This document shows positions 52,231-61,685 of a stretch of 64,000 bases of DNA, in pieces. The translations under genes and the position numbers were made by a program. The notes beneath the pieces are model-generated. The model was not told the DNA's origin, did not search any database, and worked only from the letters and a program-made list of their open reading frames with translations. This DNA is from CALBPI01 sp963922335 (GTDB taxonomy: Bacteria; Pseudomonadota; Gammaproteobacteria; Steroidobacterales; Woeseiaceae). Position 1 is the stretch's first letter. Each line of letters opens with the position of its first letter. Location of the stretch: contig CAWUIB010000007.1 in the NCBI GenBank assembly GCA_963922335.1, forward strand, positions 143,672 to 207,671. Reading direction: 5' to 3'.

Positions 52231-52791
52231 TCAGGGGTTTGTCAGTGCATCCTTGAGCCATGCTCGCGCCATGCGCAGATGTCGATCCAGTGAGCTGGAT
52301 GACATGCCAGTGACTTCTTCCATCTCCGCAAATGTAAGACCACCAAAGTACTGCAGCTCAATCAACTCCGCTTTTCTTTCATCGATTGTCGCGAGTGCCT
52401 CAAGCGCATCATTCAATCGCACCAACTCTATCGTCTGATCGGCGCTACTCACTGCCGCCGGATCGAGCGTGACACGCTGCGCATTGCCGCCGCGTTTGTC
52501 GGCGAGCTTGGCACTTGCATGATTGACCAACAGTCGACGCATCATGCGAGCGGCAAGCGCGAAGAAGTGGGCTCGGTCCTGCCAGGTGATGTCGACACGC
52601 ACGAGCGCCGCGAATGCTTCGTTGACCAACGCCGTTGGCTGCAGCGTGTGCCCTGGGCGTTCGCGAGCAAATGCGCGACCCGCGCGATGACGAAGCTCGT
52701 CATAGACCAGCGGTGCCAACGCATCACCCGCTTCGGTGTCTCCGTCAATCCAGCGGTTGAGCAATTGCGTGATGTCTTTATCCTCGCCCAT
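52231..52791 (-). CDS. ECF sigma factor (TIGR02999-like)
   Basis: A 186-aa protein. Region 2 (APLVYDELRHRAGRAFARERPGHTLQPTALVNEAF) and region 4 (AELIELQYFGGLTFAEMEEVTGMSSSSLDRHLRMARAWLK) are clear. The HTLQPTALVNEAF signature is typical of the ECF subfamily found with Ser/Thr kinases. There is no anti-sigma gene; the adjacent TPR kinase is the likely regulator, probably by phosphorylation (inference). It is transcribed just before the kinase. Confidence 0.9.
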   Translation of the reverse strand: MGEDKDITQLLNRWIDGDTEAGDALAPLVYDELRHRAGRAFARERPGHTLQPTALVNEAFAALVRVDITWQDRAHFFALAARMMRRLLVNHASAKLADKRGGNAQRVTLDPAAVSSADQTIELVRLNDALEALATIDERKAELIELQYFGGLTFAEMEEVTGMSSSSLDRHLRMARAWLKDALTNP

Positions 52792-52861
52792 GACAGCAGT
52801 CTATCAGCAGCAGGGATGGCATCTGCACACGCCACGACGGCGAGGACCGAACCCGCGCGCA

Positions 52862-55264
52862 CTACTCGTCCAACAGCAGCTCTGCAACTGCATCGGCACC
52901 TGCTTCTAACGCTTCGCCGGGGCTAAGCACATTCAGCTCGGTCGCAAAGTCCTGACCATCGACCGTGACAAACGCGGAGTAGTCCGATCCACTCGCGGTG
53001 TAGCCGAAGCCGGAGGGTATCGGCAAGGTCTGCGTACCGTTGTTGACGTCCTCTTTCGTCTGCTCGACGTTTTCGCGAATTGGCAGCGCGTCCACGACTT
53101 CTTGTGCCGCGATACGTCGATCGCTGGTCACCTGGATCTGCGGTGCATTATCGCGCGCCTCTGCCACTGCCGCGGCATCACCGCGGCTCAGGATATTGCG
53201 GGTGTAGGTCTGGTCATACATCGTCAGTGTCGTGTTGAACGGACCTGCAGTAATTCGACGCGTGATTCGGATGCGGCGTGAGTAGGTGCGTTGGTTATAC
53301 GCCTCCGCCAAGGCCGCTCGAAGCGCCTCGCGAAGCGCCTCATCATCATCTTCCAATGCGCGCGCCCTCAGGTTCTGCATTGCAGCAACATGCGGCACAA
53401 TATTTGCGGCGGCCTGAGCGCGCGCTGAAGCTGCAACGTCGTCTGCGATGGCATTTTCATCCACAACATCGTCGACACAGACCGTGGCAAACACCACCGT
53501 GGTGCAGGTGTTGCGCATTCGATTGAGCGCTGCAGTGCGAGCTCGTTCCTCGATGATGCCCGGGATGGATTGTGCAGTCGCAATTGCCGTGTTCATCATC
53601 ACAGGCAATGATTCGCGAAGACCCCGCAGACTTACTTCGAACTCATAGTCAGCGGTGGCTTGCTCAAGGTCTGCGACTGCGTCATCAATGCGAACAAGCT
53701 CGCGATCCAGTGCATCCGAGACGTCGCTGCGAAGCGTTGACTCGAAGCGCGTTGGATACTCAACGCGTCCGACCGTCTCAAAATTCAGGAACGATAGCGA
53801 GAGAACCAGCGACTCACCGTCGCCCGCTGTGGAGCCTTCGAATACTGCGCCGTCGTTGGAGAGCTGGATACTACCGCTGAGGTTCGCGGCTGGGATCGTG
53901 CTCTCGAAGTTGCCACTGACATCGAAGAAGAAGCTGCCAATATTGTCGAAGTTGGCATCGGCGGAGAAACCGCCCCGAGGCAATACATGAAACCAATCGG
54001 GCACCCAGACATCTTCCTGGCTAGCACCAATATCCACGGAGAACGACCAGATCGATTCGCGCCGGAGCGGCTCGGAAACAAACAGCGCGCTCAGGCTTGC
54101 ATCCGCGAAGTCGAAGACACCGACGTTGAGCACGTTCACACCAAAATCGGCGATACCGTTGGTTCCCGTTCTATGCTGAACATCGGTGTTCAACACGTCG
54201 TCCCAGTCGATATCGCTAAAGCTTGGCTCACGCATCACCCGATAACCCTGAATTTCGACAAGCTCGACGCCGCCCTTAAGGCCAAAGGTGATCTGACCTC
54301 GCTCGACGGAGTCACCACCGAAGGCATCAAGGCCAGGAAAGCTCTGAACGGGCTCGAAACGAATCAGCCGGTTGAAAGACTCACCGCGCCCTGCACCGGT
54401 ACCGTTTAGCTCGCCGTAGCGGTAGAGCATCGTATCCGTCGGGTCAGCAATAATATGAATCTCGCCCTCGATCAACGGCACTTCAAGTTTCTCGACGTTG
54501 ACGATATTCGGATCGATGGGGTTGGTTACAGTCAGCTCTAAGCCCGCGCCGAGGAAGTACACGAAGTAATCGATCTCATCCGGCAGGTCGATGCCGAATG
54601 TCGGATCGGCGCTGATTTCCGCGCCGCTCATGAGACGCAGGAATGCTCGAACGCCCACATTGACAGCGACGTTGTCGGCGAGCGCCGGCGGTAGGTCTGT
54701 GTCACCAAAGATATCGAGCAAGTTACCTTCTTCATCGAACTCCAGCGTGAGGTCTGAGTTTTCAAACACCTGTTCACGCTCGCCGGTATTCACAGTGAGT
54801 GTGCCGACTGATCGATAACCATTCGCCATTGGCGTCGTTGCACCCATCGGAACGAAGTTGGCTGTGGTTAATTGTTGCGGCGTGACCATCAATGAGAACG
54901 GCGCAAGAGATGCCGTTGCCTCTCCGTCGCTCACGCTGATGAGTACGTCTTCGGTGGTACCGACATTGGCAGCAAACGGCGTACCCGAGAGTTCCCCGGT
55001 CGCATCGTCGAAGGTGGCCCAAGGCGGCTGGTTCTGAATGCTGAACGTCAGCGTATCGCCGTCGGCGTCGCTGGCTGTCGGCGTAAACGTATACAGCCTT
55101 CCAGCATTGGTTGTATCCGCCGGACTTCCGCTGATTACCGGCGCGTTGTTGCTCGGTGGCGGTACAGCGACCGTGGTGCCGCCCCCGCCACCTCCACCGC
55201 CGCCGCATGCGGTCACCAGTAGTGCGATTGCCATGTAGGCGATTGATTTCGTTGTCTTGTGCAT
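52862..55264 (-). CDS. Large surface lipoprotein with Ig-like domain
   Basis: About 800 aa from ATG 55264, with GAGGAG upstream. A lipoprotein signal (lipobox VTAC) is followed by a poly-glycine run and a proline linker. Residues about 40-130 form a putative Ig/cadherin-like domain (APVISGSPADTTNAGRLYTF, DADGDTLTFSIQNQPPW). The remainder is not recognised, apart from a helical, Ala/Glu-rich part (about 540-660). It would be exposed at the outer membrane. The gene is first in the run with the ECF sigma factor (70 bases) and kinase, so it may be their target or co-regulated product (inference). Confidence 0.8.
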   Translation of the reverse strand: MHKTTKSIAYMAIALLVTACGGGGGGGGGTTVAVPPPSNNAPVISGSPADTTNAGRLYTFTPTASDADGDTLTFSIQNQPPWATFDDATGELSGTPFAANVGTTEDVLISVSDGEATASLAPFSLMVTPQQLTTANFVPMGATTPMANGYRSVGTLTVNTGEREQVFENSDLTLEFDEEGNLLDIFGDTDLPPALADNVAVNVGVRAFLRLMSGAEISADPTFGIDLPDEIDYFVYFLGAGLELTVTNPIDPNIVNVEKLEVPLIEGEIHIIADPTDTMLYRYGELNGTGAGRGESFNRLIRFEPVQSFPGLDAFGGDSVERGQITFGLKGGVELVEIQGYRVMREPSFSDIDWDDVLNTDVQHRTGTNGIADFGVNVLNVGVFDFADASLSALFVSEPLRRESIWSFSVDIGASQEDVWVPDWFHVLPRGGFSADANFDNIGSFFFDVSGNFESTIPAANLSGSIQLSNDGAVFEGSTAGDGESLVLSLSFLNFETVGRVEYPTRFESTLRSDVSDALDRELVRIDDAVADLEQATADYEFEVSLRGLRESLPVMMNTAIATAQSIPGIIEERARTAALNRMRNTCTTVVFATVCVDDVVDENAIADDVAASARAQAAANIVPHVAAMQNLRARALEDDDEALREALRAALAEAYNQRTYSRRIRITRRITAGPFNTTLTMYDQTYTRNILSRGDAAAVAEARDNAPQIQVTSDRRIAAQEVVDALPIRENVEQTKEDVNNGTQTLPIPSGFGYTASGSDYSAFVTVDGQDFATELNVLSPGEALEAGADAVAELLLDE

Positions 55265-55438
55265 GGCTTTGACTCCTCTGTTCGTCCGCGCCATATACAG
55301 AGAAGCCGGATTCGGTCAGCGTTTTGCCCAAAAAAATTTGATACCGGGTTGGCAGAGGGCAGGAAACACCCCCGAGATAATCCAATTTCTTGTGACAGAG
55401 GTATCGGTGACCCTCATAACAAGAAATGGAAATCAACC

Positions 55439-55933
55439 ATGAGCATCCCCTCTCGACTCCTGGCACTGGCTTGTGCGAGCTCGGTCGCAATCGGCCTACT
55501 CGGTTGTCAGACGATCAGAAATCTTCAGCCCTCCTTTGCTGCCACACCCGATCCTGTCCGAGTGCGAAGTCGCAATCATCCGCTGGTCACCTACAGCTTT
55601 GATGCTGTGATCGATGCCCAAGCTTTTGAATACACACGTGCATTCTTGACGCTTTCTCGGACTCAGGAAGGGTTGAAAAATCCGGATGTCATCAATGATG
55701 TCATCGAGGCACGGTGTACAGAGCGATCGGTCGGAAACTCGCTGAGCTGCAATGCGTTAGCCGATCTTCGATTCGGCCGTTGGTACTACCAGTGGAGTCT
55801 CGAGTATGGGTTCAGCGCATCCGATACCGCGACCCTAGTGAGTCCGCCAGATACGGGACTCTCATTCATGATTCCTCGCCCGCCAGGCTCAGATCCTGCT
55901 AGTGTGCCCCGTTACGATCCTGACGAGGACTAG
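55439..55933 (+). CDS. Lipoprotein of unknown function
   Basis: About 164 aa from ATG 55439. It starts with a lipoprotein signal (MSIPSRLLALACASSVAIGLLGC, lipobox LLGC). The mature part contains FDAVIDAQAFEYTRAFLTLS and two cysteines; I recognise no family. The open frame upstream of 55439 has no signal and overlaps the divergent lipoprotein's start. The stop overlaps the convergent YHS gene by four bases. Confidence 0.6.
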   Translation: MSIPSRLLALACASSVAIGLLGCQTIRNLQPSFAATPDPVRVRSRNHPLVTYSFDAVIDAQAFEYTRAFLTLSRTQEGLKNPDVINDVIEARCTERSVGNSLSCNALADLRFGRWYYQWSLEYGFSASDTATLVSPPDTGLSFMIPRPPGSDPASVPRYDPDED

Positions 55934-56112
55934 CGCCGTTCACCGACAGCAGCTTCGAAGTGCTGAATCGCCTTCTCGAACTTGTCGCGGCAACCCGGAT
56001 TGCAGAACCCGACTACCTGGCCGTTGTAGGTGGTGAGTGAGTCTTCGGCGACCGGGTCGCCGGACCACGGACAAATCTCGTTGATGCAGTTTTCGATTGT
56101 TGGTTCGCTCAA
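55930..56112 (-). CDS. Small YHS-like metal-binding domain protein
   Basis: A 60-aa protein with four conserved cysteines: CINEICPWSGDPV and YNGQVVGFCNPGCRDKFEKAI. This is the pattern of YHS/TRASH-type domains that bind a metal ion. It lies 30 bases after the SLOG-type gene on the same strand and may be part of that operon. A metal-sensing or metal-delivery role is possible but unproven. Confidence 0.75.
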   Translation of the reverse strand: MSEPTIENCINEICPWSGDPVAEDSLTTYNGQVVGFCNPGCRDKFEKAIQHFEAAVGERR

Positions 56113-56142
56113 GACAAAATCCTCTTGTCGGTGATCGGCGGT

Positions 56143-57864
56143 TTAACTTCCCATCCGCCACACTTCGTTGCTGTCCACTGCGCGACTGCGCTGCATGAGC
56201 ATCCATTCACTGTGCTCATCAAGTGCAGCGCGCCCGAGCGCTCGTAGAATTTGACGCTTTTCCTCATCGGTTGTTGCGACCGCCAGTCGCTGGCCGGCGC
56301 TCGCAAACAACTGTCGCATGAAACTGTACTGCTTGATCAGTTCTTTCTCGGCAACCGCATACGCGTAGCCTTCCCGAATGCCGTACGCCAATAGCAGTGC
56401 ACCCATCGAGGCAAGCAGAGCGCCAGTCCACGCATCTGAGAGCCAGCCACCAGCGACGACGAAGAAACCGACCATCGACACGCTGACTGCGAGGTTCAAC
56501 CGCTCCAGCCGTTCAGTCATCCTGTGCCGCGTCGTGCGCTCAGCCGATCGACGTTTGAAATAGCCGAGTTGACCGCTGTCTTCGTCACCGATCCACTCCC
56601 GAATGACGAGATCAAGGTGTTCCATGTCTGGGATTGCTGCAGAGTCACTGCGAAGCCCCGACACTCGCATGACATTACGAATCCAACCAATCGATGCATC
56701 CTGTGTACGCAGAAAATTGTCGTGCGTAAAGCGCGTCTCGTTCTCATCACGAACCCCAGCGACCGCCCAATAAAACTGAACTCGAAGTCCTTCTGCCAGA
56801 GCACGATAGTCAAGATATTTGCGAGTCCAGTCGCCACGTTTAGCGATCTGGTTCAGCGCCAGCGCACATCCGAAGAACGCTAAGAAACCGAGCATGAAAA
56901 AGCGCTCGGTTTGAACGTCGGCATAGAAGATAAAGCAAACGCCCATCAGAAATGCGAGCGCGTGCGTCAGCCGCAGCGTGGTCATTACTTTGCGCTGGAA
57001 TAAACCAGCAAGTGTATCGGCGGCCCGATACCAGTATTCGATATCTTTGGCGCCGCCCAATCGCACAGCGTCATCGCCGAGCGGGTACGGATGCGCATCG
57101 ATCCGCGACTGCTCCGCGAGTACATCGCGGCTGAACGCAGCGCTGTGGGCGAATATCTCAATATGCTGTTGGGGCAGTGTCCGACTGCGCGGCGTCGTTG
57201 CATCTTTCGTAAACCACCAGGTTTCCAGTGGCGTAAATCCCTCGGCAGGCGCACCGTTCGGTCGGTCACGTGAGCAGACGATGTGATAGACAAGGTCACT
57301 CTCGTCATCGATCAACATCTGCCGGGTCGCGAAAACATTGTCGGTTTGACCCGGCATCACATCATCGTGGTGGAACTGAACAACGTGCCCCGTACCGCCG
57401 ATATGCCGAGCCGGCTTACCATCCCAGACAGCAATCAGCAGATGACAGTGAGAAGCCAGAAACACGCCCAGGCGTGCGTACTGTAAATCGCGTGATTCAT
57501 TGGAGGTGTCGATATCGTCGGACGCAGGCGGTAACTCAATGACTTCATCGACGCCCTCGAGTCTGCTCTCGAACGCTCCACGATCCGCTTCTGACTCAAA
57601 GTCCTTCCTGTAGCTCGCAAGCGGCATCGGCAACACCGCCACTACGCGGCAGTCCAAACCTTGCGCAGCATCTGCTGCAACCTGATCGGCCCCACTCGCA
57701 AGACCGGTCATGACCGTAATCAGCCGCTCGGGGTAGCGTGCGATAAGGTCTGCAAGGCAATCGCGGATCGCGGCGTGGATACCCGCCACCTCCTCCGGCA
57801 CAAGATCACGGTGGCCGGTGATCGCAACCTGCAAAGGTAGCCGCGCTAATTCGGACTCGCGCAT
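56143..57864 (-). CDS. SLOG-like Rossmann domain fused to a four-helix membrane part
   Basis: A 573-aa protein. Residues 1-160 have the SLOG/DprA-like pattern: AITGHRDLVPEEV (TGHRD at 16-20), VMTGLASGADQVAADAA (GLASGAD at 54-60), VVAVLPMPLASY, and HLLIAVWDGKPARHIGGTG. SLOG domains bind nucleotides or NAD-derived signals. Membrane helices lie at about 300-340 (HALAFLMGVCFIFYAD, FFMLGFLAFFGCALALN) and 460-505. This resembles a SLATT-type effector. The gene starts 14 bases after the TIR gene, so the pair is an operon. Family knowledge: TIR plus SLOG occurs in Thoeris defence. A defence role here is inference. Confidence 0.75.
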   Translation of the reverse strand: MRESELARLPLQVAITGHRDLVPEEVAGIHAAIRDCLADLIARYPERLITVMTGLASGADQVAADAAQGLDCRVVAVLPMPLASYRKDFESEADRGAFESRLEGVDEVIELPPASDDIDTSNESRDLQYARLGVFLASHCHLLIAVWDGKPARHIGGTGHVVQFHHDDVMPGQTDNVFATRQMLIDDESDLVYHIVCSRDRPNGAPAEGFTPLETWWFTKDATTPRSRTLPQQHIEIFAHSAAFSRDVLAEQSRIDAHPYPLGDDAVRLGGAKDIEYWYRAADTLAGLFQRKVMTTLRLTHALAFLMGVCFIFYADVQTERFFMLGFLAFFGCALALNQIAKRGDWTRKYLDYRALAEGLRVQFYWAVAGVRDENETRFTHDNFLRTQDASIGWIRNVMRVSGLRSDSAAIPDMEHLDLVIREWIGDEDSGQLGYFKRRSAERTTRHRMTERLERLNLAVSVSMVGFFVVAGGWLSDAWTGALLASMGALLLAYGIREGYAYAVAEKELIKQYSFMRQLFASAGQRLAVATTDEEKRQILRALGRAALDEHSEWMLMQRSRAVDSNEVWRMGS

Positions 57865-57878
57865 CGATGCTGCCGAAG

Positions 57879-59624
57879 CTATGACCGTGCTTCCGCGAGC
57901 AGCTCGTTCAAGCGATTAAAGCGGGGATGACCGGGTGGGAACATTTGCTGGTAGATGGTTTGCACCTCCAGAAAATGCGTTAGTGCCGTTTCACGGTCAC
58001 CCTGCTCTAGGGCAACCTCGCCGCAAGAGGTAACGATTGCTGCAAGTAAGGGGTGGACTTCCGGCAGCACACCTCGCGCGCGCGTCATTGCATCTGTCAG
58101 CATTTCGCCGGCCGCATCCATCTTGCCGGACTTATACATGACGCGCCCCAGGTTCAGCATCGAGATCAGCACTTCAGGATGGTCAGCGCCCATCTTACGC
58201 TGGCTGATTTCCCACTCCTTGCGGTGCGCGGCCTCGGCTTCTTCATAGCGCTCGGTGCGTGCATAGATGAGCGCGAGATTATTCAAAGTCGACATTGTCT
58301 CGTACTCCTCCGGGCCCAAAACCTTGACCCGCAGTTCGTACTGCTCTTTGGTGATCGTCTCGGCGAGTTCATATTCGCCCATCTGGTAGAGCGTCCAACC
58401 CAGGTTGCTACGGACATCGATGGTGTAGGGGTCCTCGCGACCCTTGGTATCGATCATGATGGCACTGACTTCTTCCAGCAACGTGCGTGCGTCCTCGAAC
58501 CGATCCATATCGGTGTAGGTCATCGCGAGGCCATTGGTCGCGGCCAAGGTCTGTTCGTGCGACTTGCCCAGTGATGCCAAACCCACCTGCCTCGCGTTCT
58601 CAAATGACACGACCGCGTCGTCCAACTGACCCTCATAAAGATACGCCATACCGAGTGACCCTTCGGCACCGACCACGCGATAATCGTTGTCGCCATACTC
58701 GGCTCGATAAAGCGAAACCGCGTTGCCGAAACGTTCGATCGCCTTGTCATAAAGACCGATGGCGTGATAACTCGCACCAATCGAGTCAGACAGTCGCGCT
58801 CCAATGGCAGGGCGCTCGGCGAACTGGGAGGTGACCGCAACCGTCGCCTTCTCAAGAACATGTTCGTCGAGCAACCGCCGCGCGAGATCCGTGCTGTTGT
58901 ACTCACCCTGAGCACCATCGACGATCGTCTGGCCCATGGCTTCCGGATCGATCTCCGTCAACATCGTTGCGAGGAACTCTGCCACAGCCTCGGCATCCTC
59001 TAGCGCCTCGGTCGCGAGCAAGCGGTTCTCCTCAGCTTCGCGACTAGCAAGCACGGCGCTGATAGCTAATGCTGTCATGACTCCGGCCACGGCGAGCGCT
59101 GCGGTTGCGGCAGTCGCAAAAAGGCGTGTGCGTCGCCGCTGTTCACGATCCTTAAGGCTTGCGAACGGTACGTCGATCAGACTCGAGATAATTTTCAGTT
59201 TCGAGTTTTGTTTGCCATCTGCATGTGGCCGGACATCGACACCTAACGGTTCATCGTCGAGGAGTGCTGGCGGAAAGTAAGTGCCATCTTCTCCATCAAC
59301 GATGAGACAGAAAATACGATCGCCACGACCAAGTGCCCTGTAGGTGCGAATCTCTTCGTTGACCCAGTGCGACTTGGCCGACGCGGGCGAACACACCACG
59401 ATGAGGTTTTCGGATTCGCCGAGGGCATTCTGGATCACTGTGCTGAGACTGGATGAAGACGAAAGCTCATCACGGTCGAGGAAAATAGGGTTCAGGCGAT
59501 TGGTCGCCAATTCATGCTTCGCGACGAGCTTGTCTGGTACGCGATACCGTTCAAGCCCGCGTTGGATCCACTTCGCCCACTTTGCATCAGCATGGCTATA
59601 GCTAATAAAAGCCTTGTAGCGCAT
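57879..59624 (-). CDS. TIR domain - transmembrane - TPR protein
   Basis: A 581-aa protein. Residues 1-135 are a TIR-type domain: MRYKAFISYSHADAKWAKWI, PIFLDRDEL, and LIVVCSPASAKSHWVNEEI, with E90/E91 in the place of the catalytic glutamate of NADase TIR domains. A transmembrane helix lies at about 167-192, and a tail of TPR units at about 260-580. In bacteria TIR domains often cleave NAD or make cyclic ADP-ribose signals after phage attack, but some only mediate contacts. It is first in the operon with the SLOG-type and YHS genes. GGGGGG lies about 5 bases before the ATG. Confidence 0.82.
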   Translation of the reverse strand: MRYKAFISYSHADAKWAKWIQRGLERYRVPDKLVAKHELATNRLNPIFLDRDELSSSSSLSTVIQNALGESENLIVVCSPASAKSHWVNEEIRTYRALGRGDRIFCLIVDGEDGTYFPPALLDDEPLGVDVRPHADGKQNSKLKIISSLIDVPFASLKDREQRRRTRLFATAATAALAVAGVMTALAISAVLASREAEENRLLATEALEDAEAVAEFLATMLTEIDPEAMGQTIVDGAQGEYNSTDLARRLLDEHVLEKATVAVTSQFAERPAIGARLSDSIGASYHAIGLYDKAIERFGNAVSLYRAEYGDNDYRVVGAEGSLGMAYLYEGQLDDAVVSFENARQVGLASLGKSHEQTLAATNGLAMTYTDMDRFEDARTLLEEVSAIMIDTKGREDPYTIDVRSNLGWTLYQMGEYELAETITKEQYELRVKVLGPEEYETMSTLNNLALIYARTERYEEAEAAHRKEWEISQRKMGADHPEVLISMLNLGRVMYKSGKMDAAGEMLTDAMTRARGVLPEVHPLLAAIVTSCGEVALEQGDRETALTHFLEVQTIYQQMFPPGHPRFNRLNELLAEARS

Positions 59625-59761
59625 CGTCCCCCCACTCTACGTCTTATTGTTATCGCGATACAGACTATACCACCGCGCCGAGTGACCACGGGTTGAGGGT
59701 CACAATCAAATCCCCCATCATTCGCCACTGCACTGAGACCTTCACTCGGAGTACGCATCAC

Positions 59762-60832
59762 ATGGATGCATGCCAGCATATTCGACTCGCCACTCTGACG
59801 GTTTTGCTCCTGTTCGTTATCGGTTGCGGATCAACGACGACCCGTAAGCAGCAGCCCACATTTCCTGATCGTATCGAAGGGGCGGCTCCGGTGGGCATAC
59901 ATGTGGTGACGGTAGAGTTCTCTGATCGCATCCGGGTGAGCGCGTCACAACGACAGGGGGATGAATTCATCGGCGCCTTGTTCGGTGGCTTGGCCGGCGC
60001 CGTGGTTGTATCGATTGTCCAAAACGCGAACAACGACCAAAACGAGACCGTTGCCGGGATTGCAGAGCAAATTCTTAGCGATCGCTTTGCGTCGTTCGAT
60101 TTCGACGCTTACATCGCATCATTCCACAGTGCTCTGAACACTGGCGAACGGTGGCGCATTACGGGCCGAACTGACGGCGTAAGCTCGGAGAATGTACAAG
60201 CAGCCGTCGAAGCCGCGTTGTTGACAACCGATACTGACTACGTCGTTGTGCTTTCGGGAGACTTTGTCCTCGGCGAAGCTCTGGAGCAACTTCAGGTTGG
60301 CATCGCTCAGTCCGCGTATTCGAAGTCGGCAGAAGAAGATGAAGCCGGCAATCTGATACCCACCTTTGAGCGACGCTTTGTGGTCTACACGCGAAAACGA
60401 CCGCTACAGTTTCGGAGAATGACCGATGCGGATCGGGCGGAGTTATCCGCAGTTGTTCGGCGTGAAACTGAAGCGTTGCTGCAGGATGAATCCGCCAACC
60501 GTGTCCGTGTTGCACTAAGGGGGCAAAAGCAGCTGCGAGAGCTTGAGGAAGCAAGGATGATTCCGCTCATGAAAGCTTTCGAGGAGAGCTGGACTGTCGA
60601 ATTACTCGAGACCGTCTTGATGGAAGCTACACCGGTAATGCAGGCCATGCTGGAATTCGATTGGGATGAGAATCGCACACTGAACTTCCCCAACACTCGG
60701 ACGCCCAAGTTCTCTGTTGAAATCGATGGCAAGCGGCGCGTCAGAGAGGGCGTCAAACTAGGCAGTGTCGACGATTACACGATCCTAGTTGAACGACGCG
60801 GTGACTATGCGGCGATTCCGAAGCGGCGGTAG
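59762..60832 (+). CDS. Lipoprotein of unknown function
   Basis: About 356 aa from ATG 59762. It has a lipoprotein signal (MDACQHIRLATLTVLLLFVIGC, lipobox VIGC). A GALFGGLAGAVVVS segment near residue 75 is glycine-rich. The rest has no family I recognise. It is divergent from the TIR operon, and the gene at 60842 is convergent with it. No functional link is evident. Confidence 0.6.
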   Translation: MDACQHIRLATLTVLLLFVIGCGSTTTRKQQPTFPDRIEGAAPVGIHVVTVEFSDRIRVSASQRQGDEFIGALFGGLAGAVVVSIVQNANNDQNETVAGIAEQILSDRFASFDFDAYIASFHSALNTGERWRITGRTDGVSSENVQAAVEAALLTTDTDYVVVLSGDFVLGEALEQLQVGIAQSAYSKSAEEDEAGNLIPTFERRFVVYTRKRPLQFRRMTDADRAELSAVVRRETEALLQDESANRVRVALRGQKQLRELEEARMIPLMKAFEESWTVELLETVLMEATPVMQAMLEFDWDENRTLNFPNTRTPKFSVEIDGKRRVREGVKLGSVDDYTILVERRGDYAAIPKRR

Positions 60833-60841
60833 CAACAACGC

Positions 60842-61681
60842 CTACGGGCACTGCTCCATCGCTAAGAGATACGTCTCCCTACCCCATCGGCTCATCTTGT
60901 CTTGCGCAACTTGTTTTTCGCGAACATGTTTACAAACAGAGTAAACAAGGTCGAAGCCCGCATCGGAAAGCATTCCAGACATGATGAGACCAGCATTCCC
61001 GCTGAGTTTCTCATTGTAGAGAACCGCAAAGTACAGCTCTTCAATAGCTTGCTTGTCCGAATCAGATAAGTCGAGAAGAAAGTACTGAAGCACGTCGGGA
61101 TACCCAGCGAGGAGCATTGCACCGACCCATCGATTTCTTGCTTCGCCAGACGCAGCGTCCATTAACTCTGGAAATCGCCCCCGGGTTTCCGCAAAGACCT
61201 CACCCGGCTGCTGCAGAATTAGATCCATGAGACCAGTCACCGACTCTACAGATAAAGCATCCGAATTAAGGAGCATAAAATACCCATCGTAGTTCTCGGC
61301 CAGCAGAGAAACTTGAATGAAAATTCGTTGGTTCTCGGTACTTAGGTTACTCAAACTCTGTTGCTGCTGAGCGAGCGCTAAACGCACTAAGTCATGCCTA
61401 AATTGGCTGAAGAAGCTGACGACCAGCCAATTAGTCCACTGGTCTTCCGGAACGCTTCCTATCAAACGCAAGAGTTGATCATCGGGCAGTGTACCAACCG
61501 CTTTTTTGATGACTAGCTGCAGCTCCTGTTTAGATCCGGTTTCCAAGCAGAGCTCCAGTTCAGGGCCGTTGGGCATACGTGCATATTCGAGCTCCTGCGC
61601 AACACTGGCGCATGCCGGACTTACAGCAATCACTGACGCGTTGACTGGTATTAGAGAAATCAGAACAAGCGGAACAATCAT
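60842..61681 (-). CDS. Secreted protein of unknown function
   Basis: About 279 aa from ATG 61681. It begins MIVPLVLISLIPVNASVIA, a signal peptide, then a helical part with two cysteines (PACASV, LCLETG) and LALAQQQQSLSNLS. No family recognised. The start lies four bases after the AraC stop, which suggests co-transcription. The reading frame continues upstream but that part overlaps the AraC gene. Confidence 0.55.
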   Translation of the reverse strand: MIVPLVLISLIPVNASVIAVSPACASVAQELEYARMPNGPELELCLETGSKQELQLVIKKAVGTLPDDQLLRLIGSVPEDQWTNWLVVSFFSQFRHDLVRLALAQQQQSLSNLSTENQRIFIQVSLLAENYDGYFMLLNSDALSVESVTGLMDLILQQPGEVFAETRGRFPELMDAASGEARNRWVGAMLLAGYPDVLQYFLLDLSDSDKQAIEELYFAVLYNEKLSGNAGLIMSGMLSDAGFDLVYSVCKHVREKQVAQDKMSRWGRETYLLAMEQCP

Positions 61682-61685
61682 ACTG

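Noticed and set aside
56143..59624. Classical Thoeris system
   Set aside because: There is no SIR2 domain and the SLOG domain is N-terminal; I call it only Thoeris-like.
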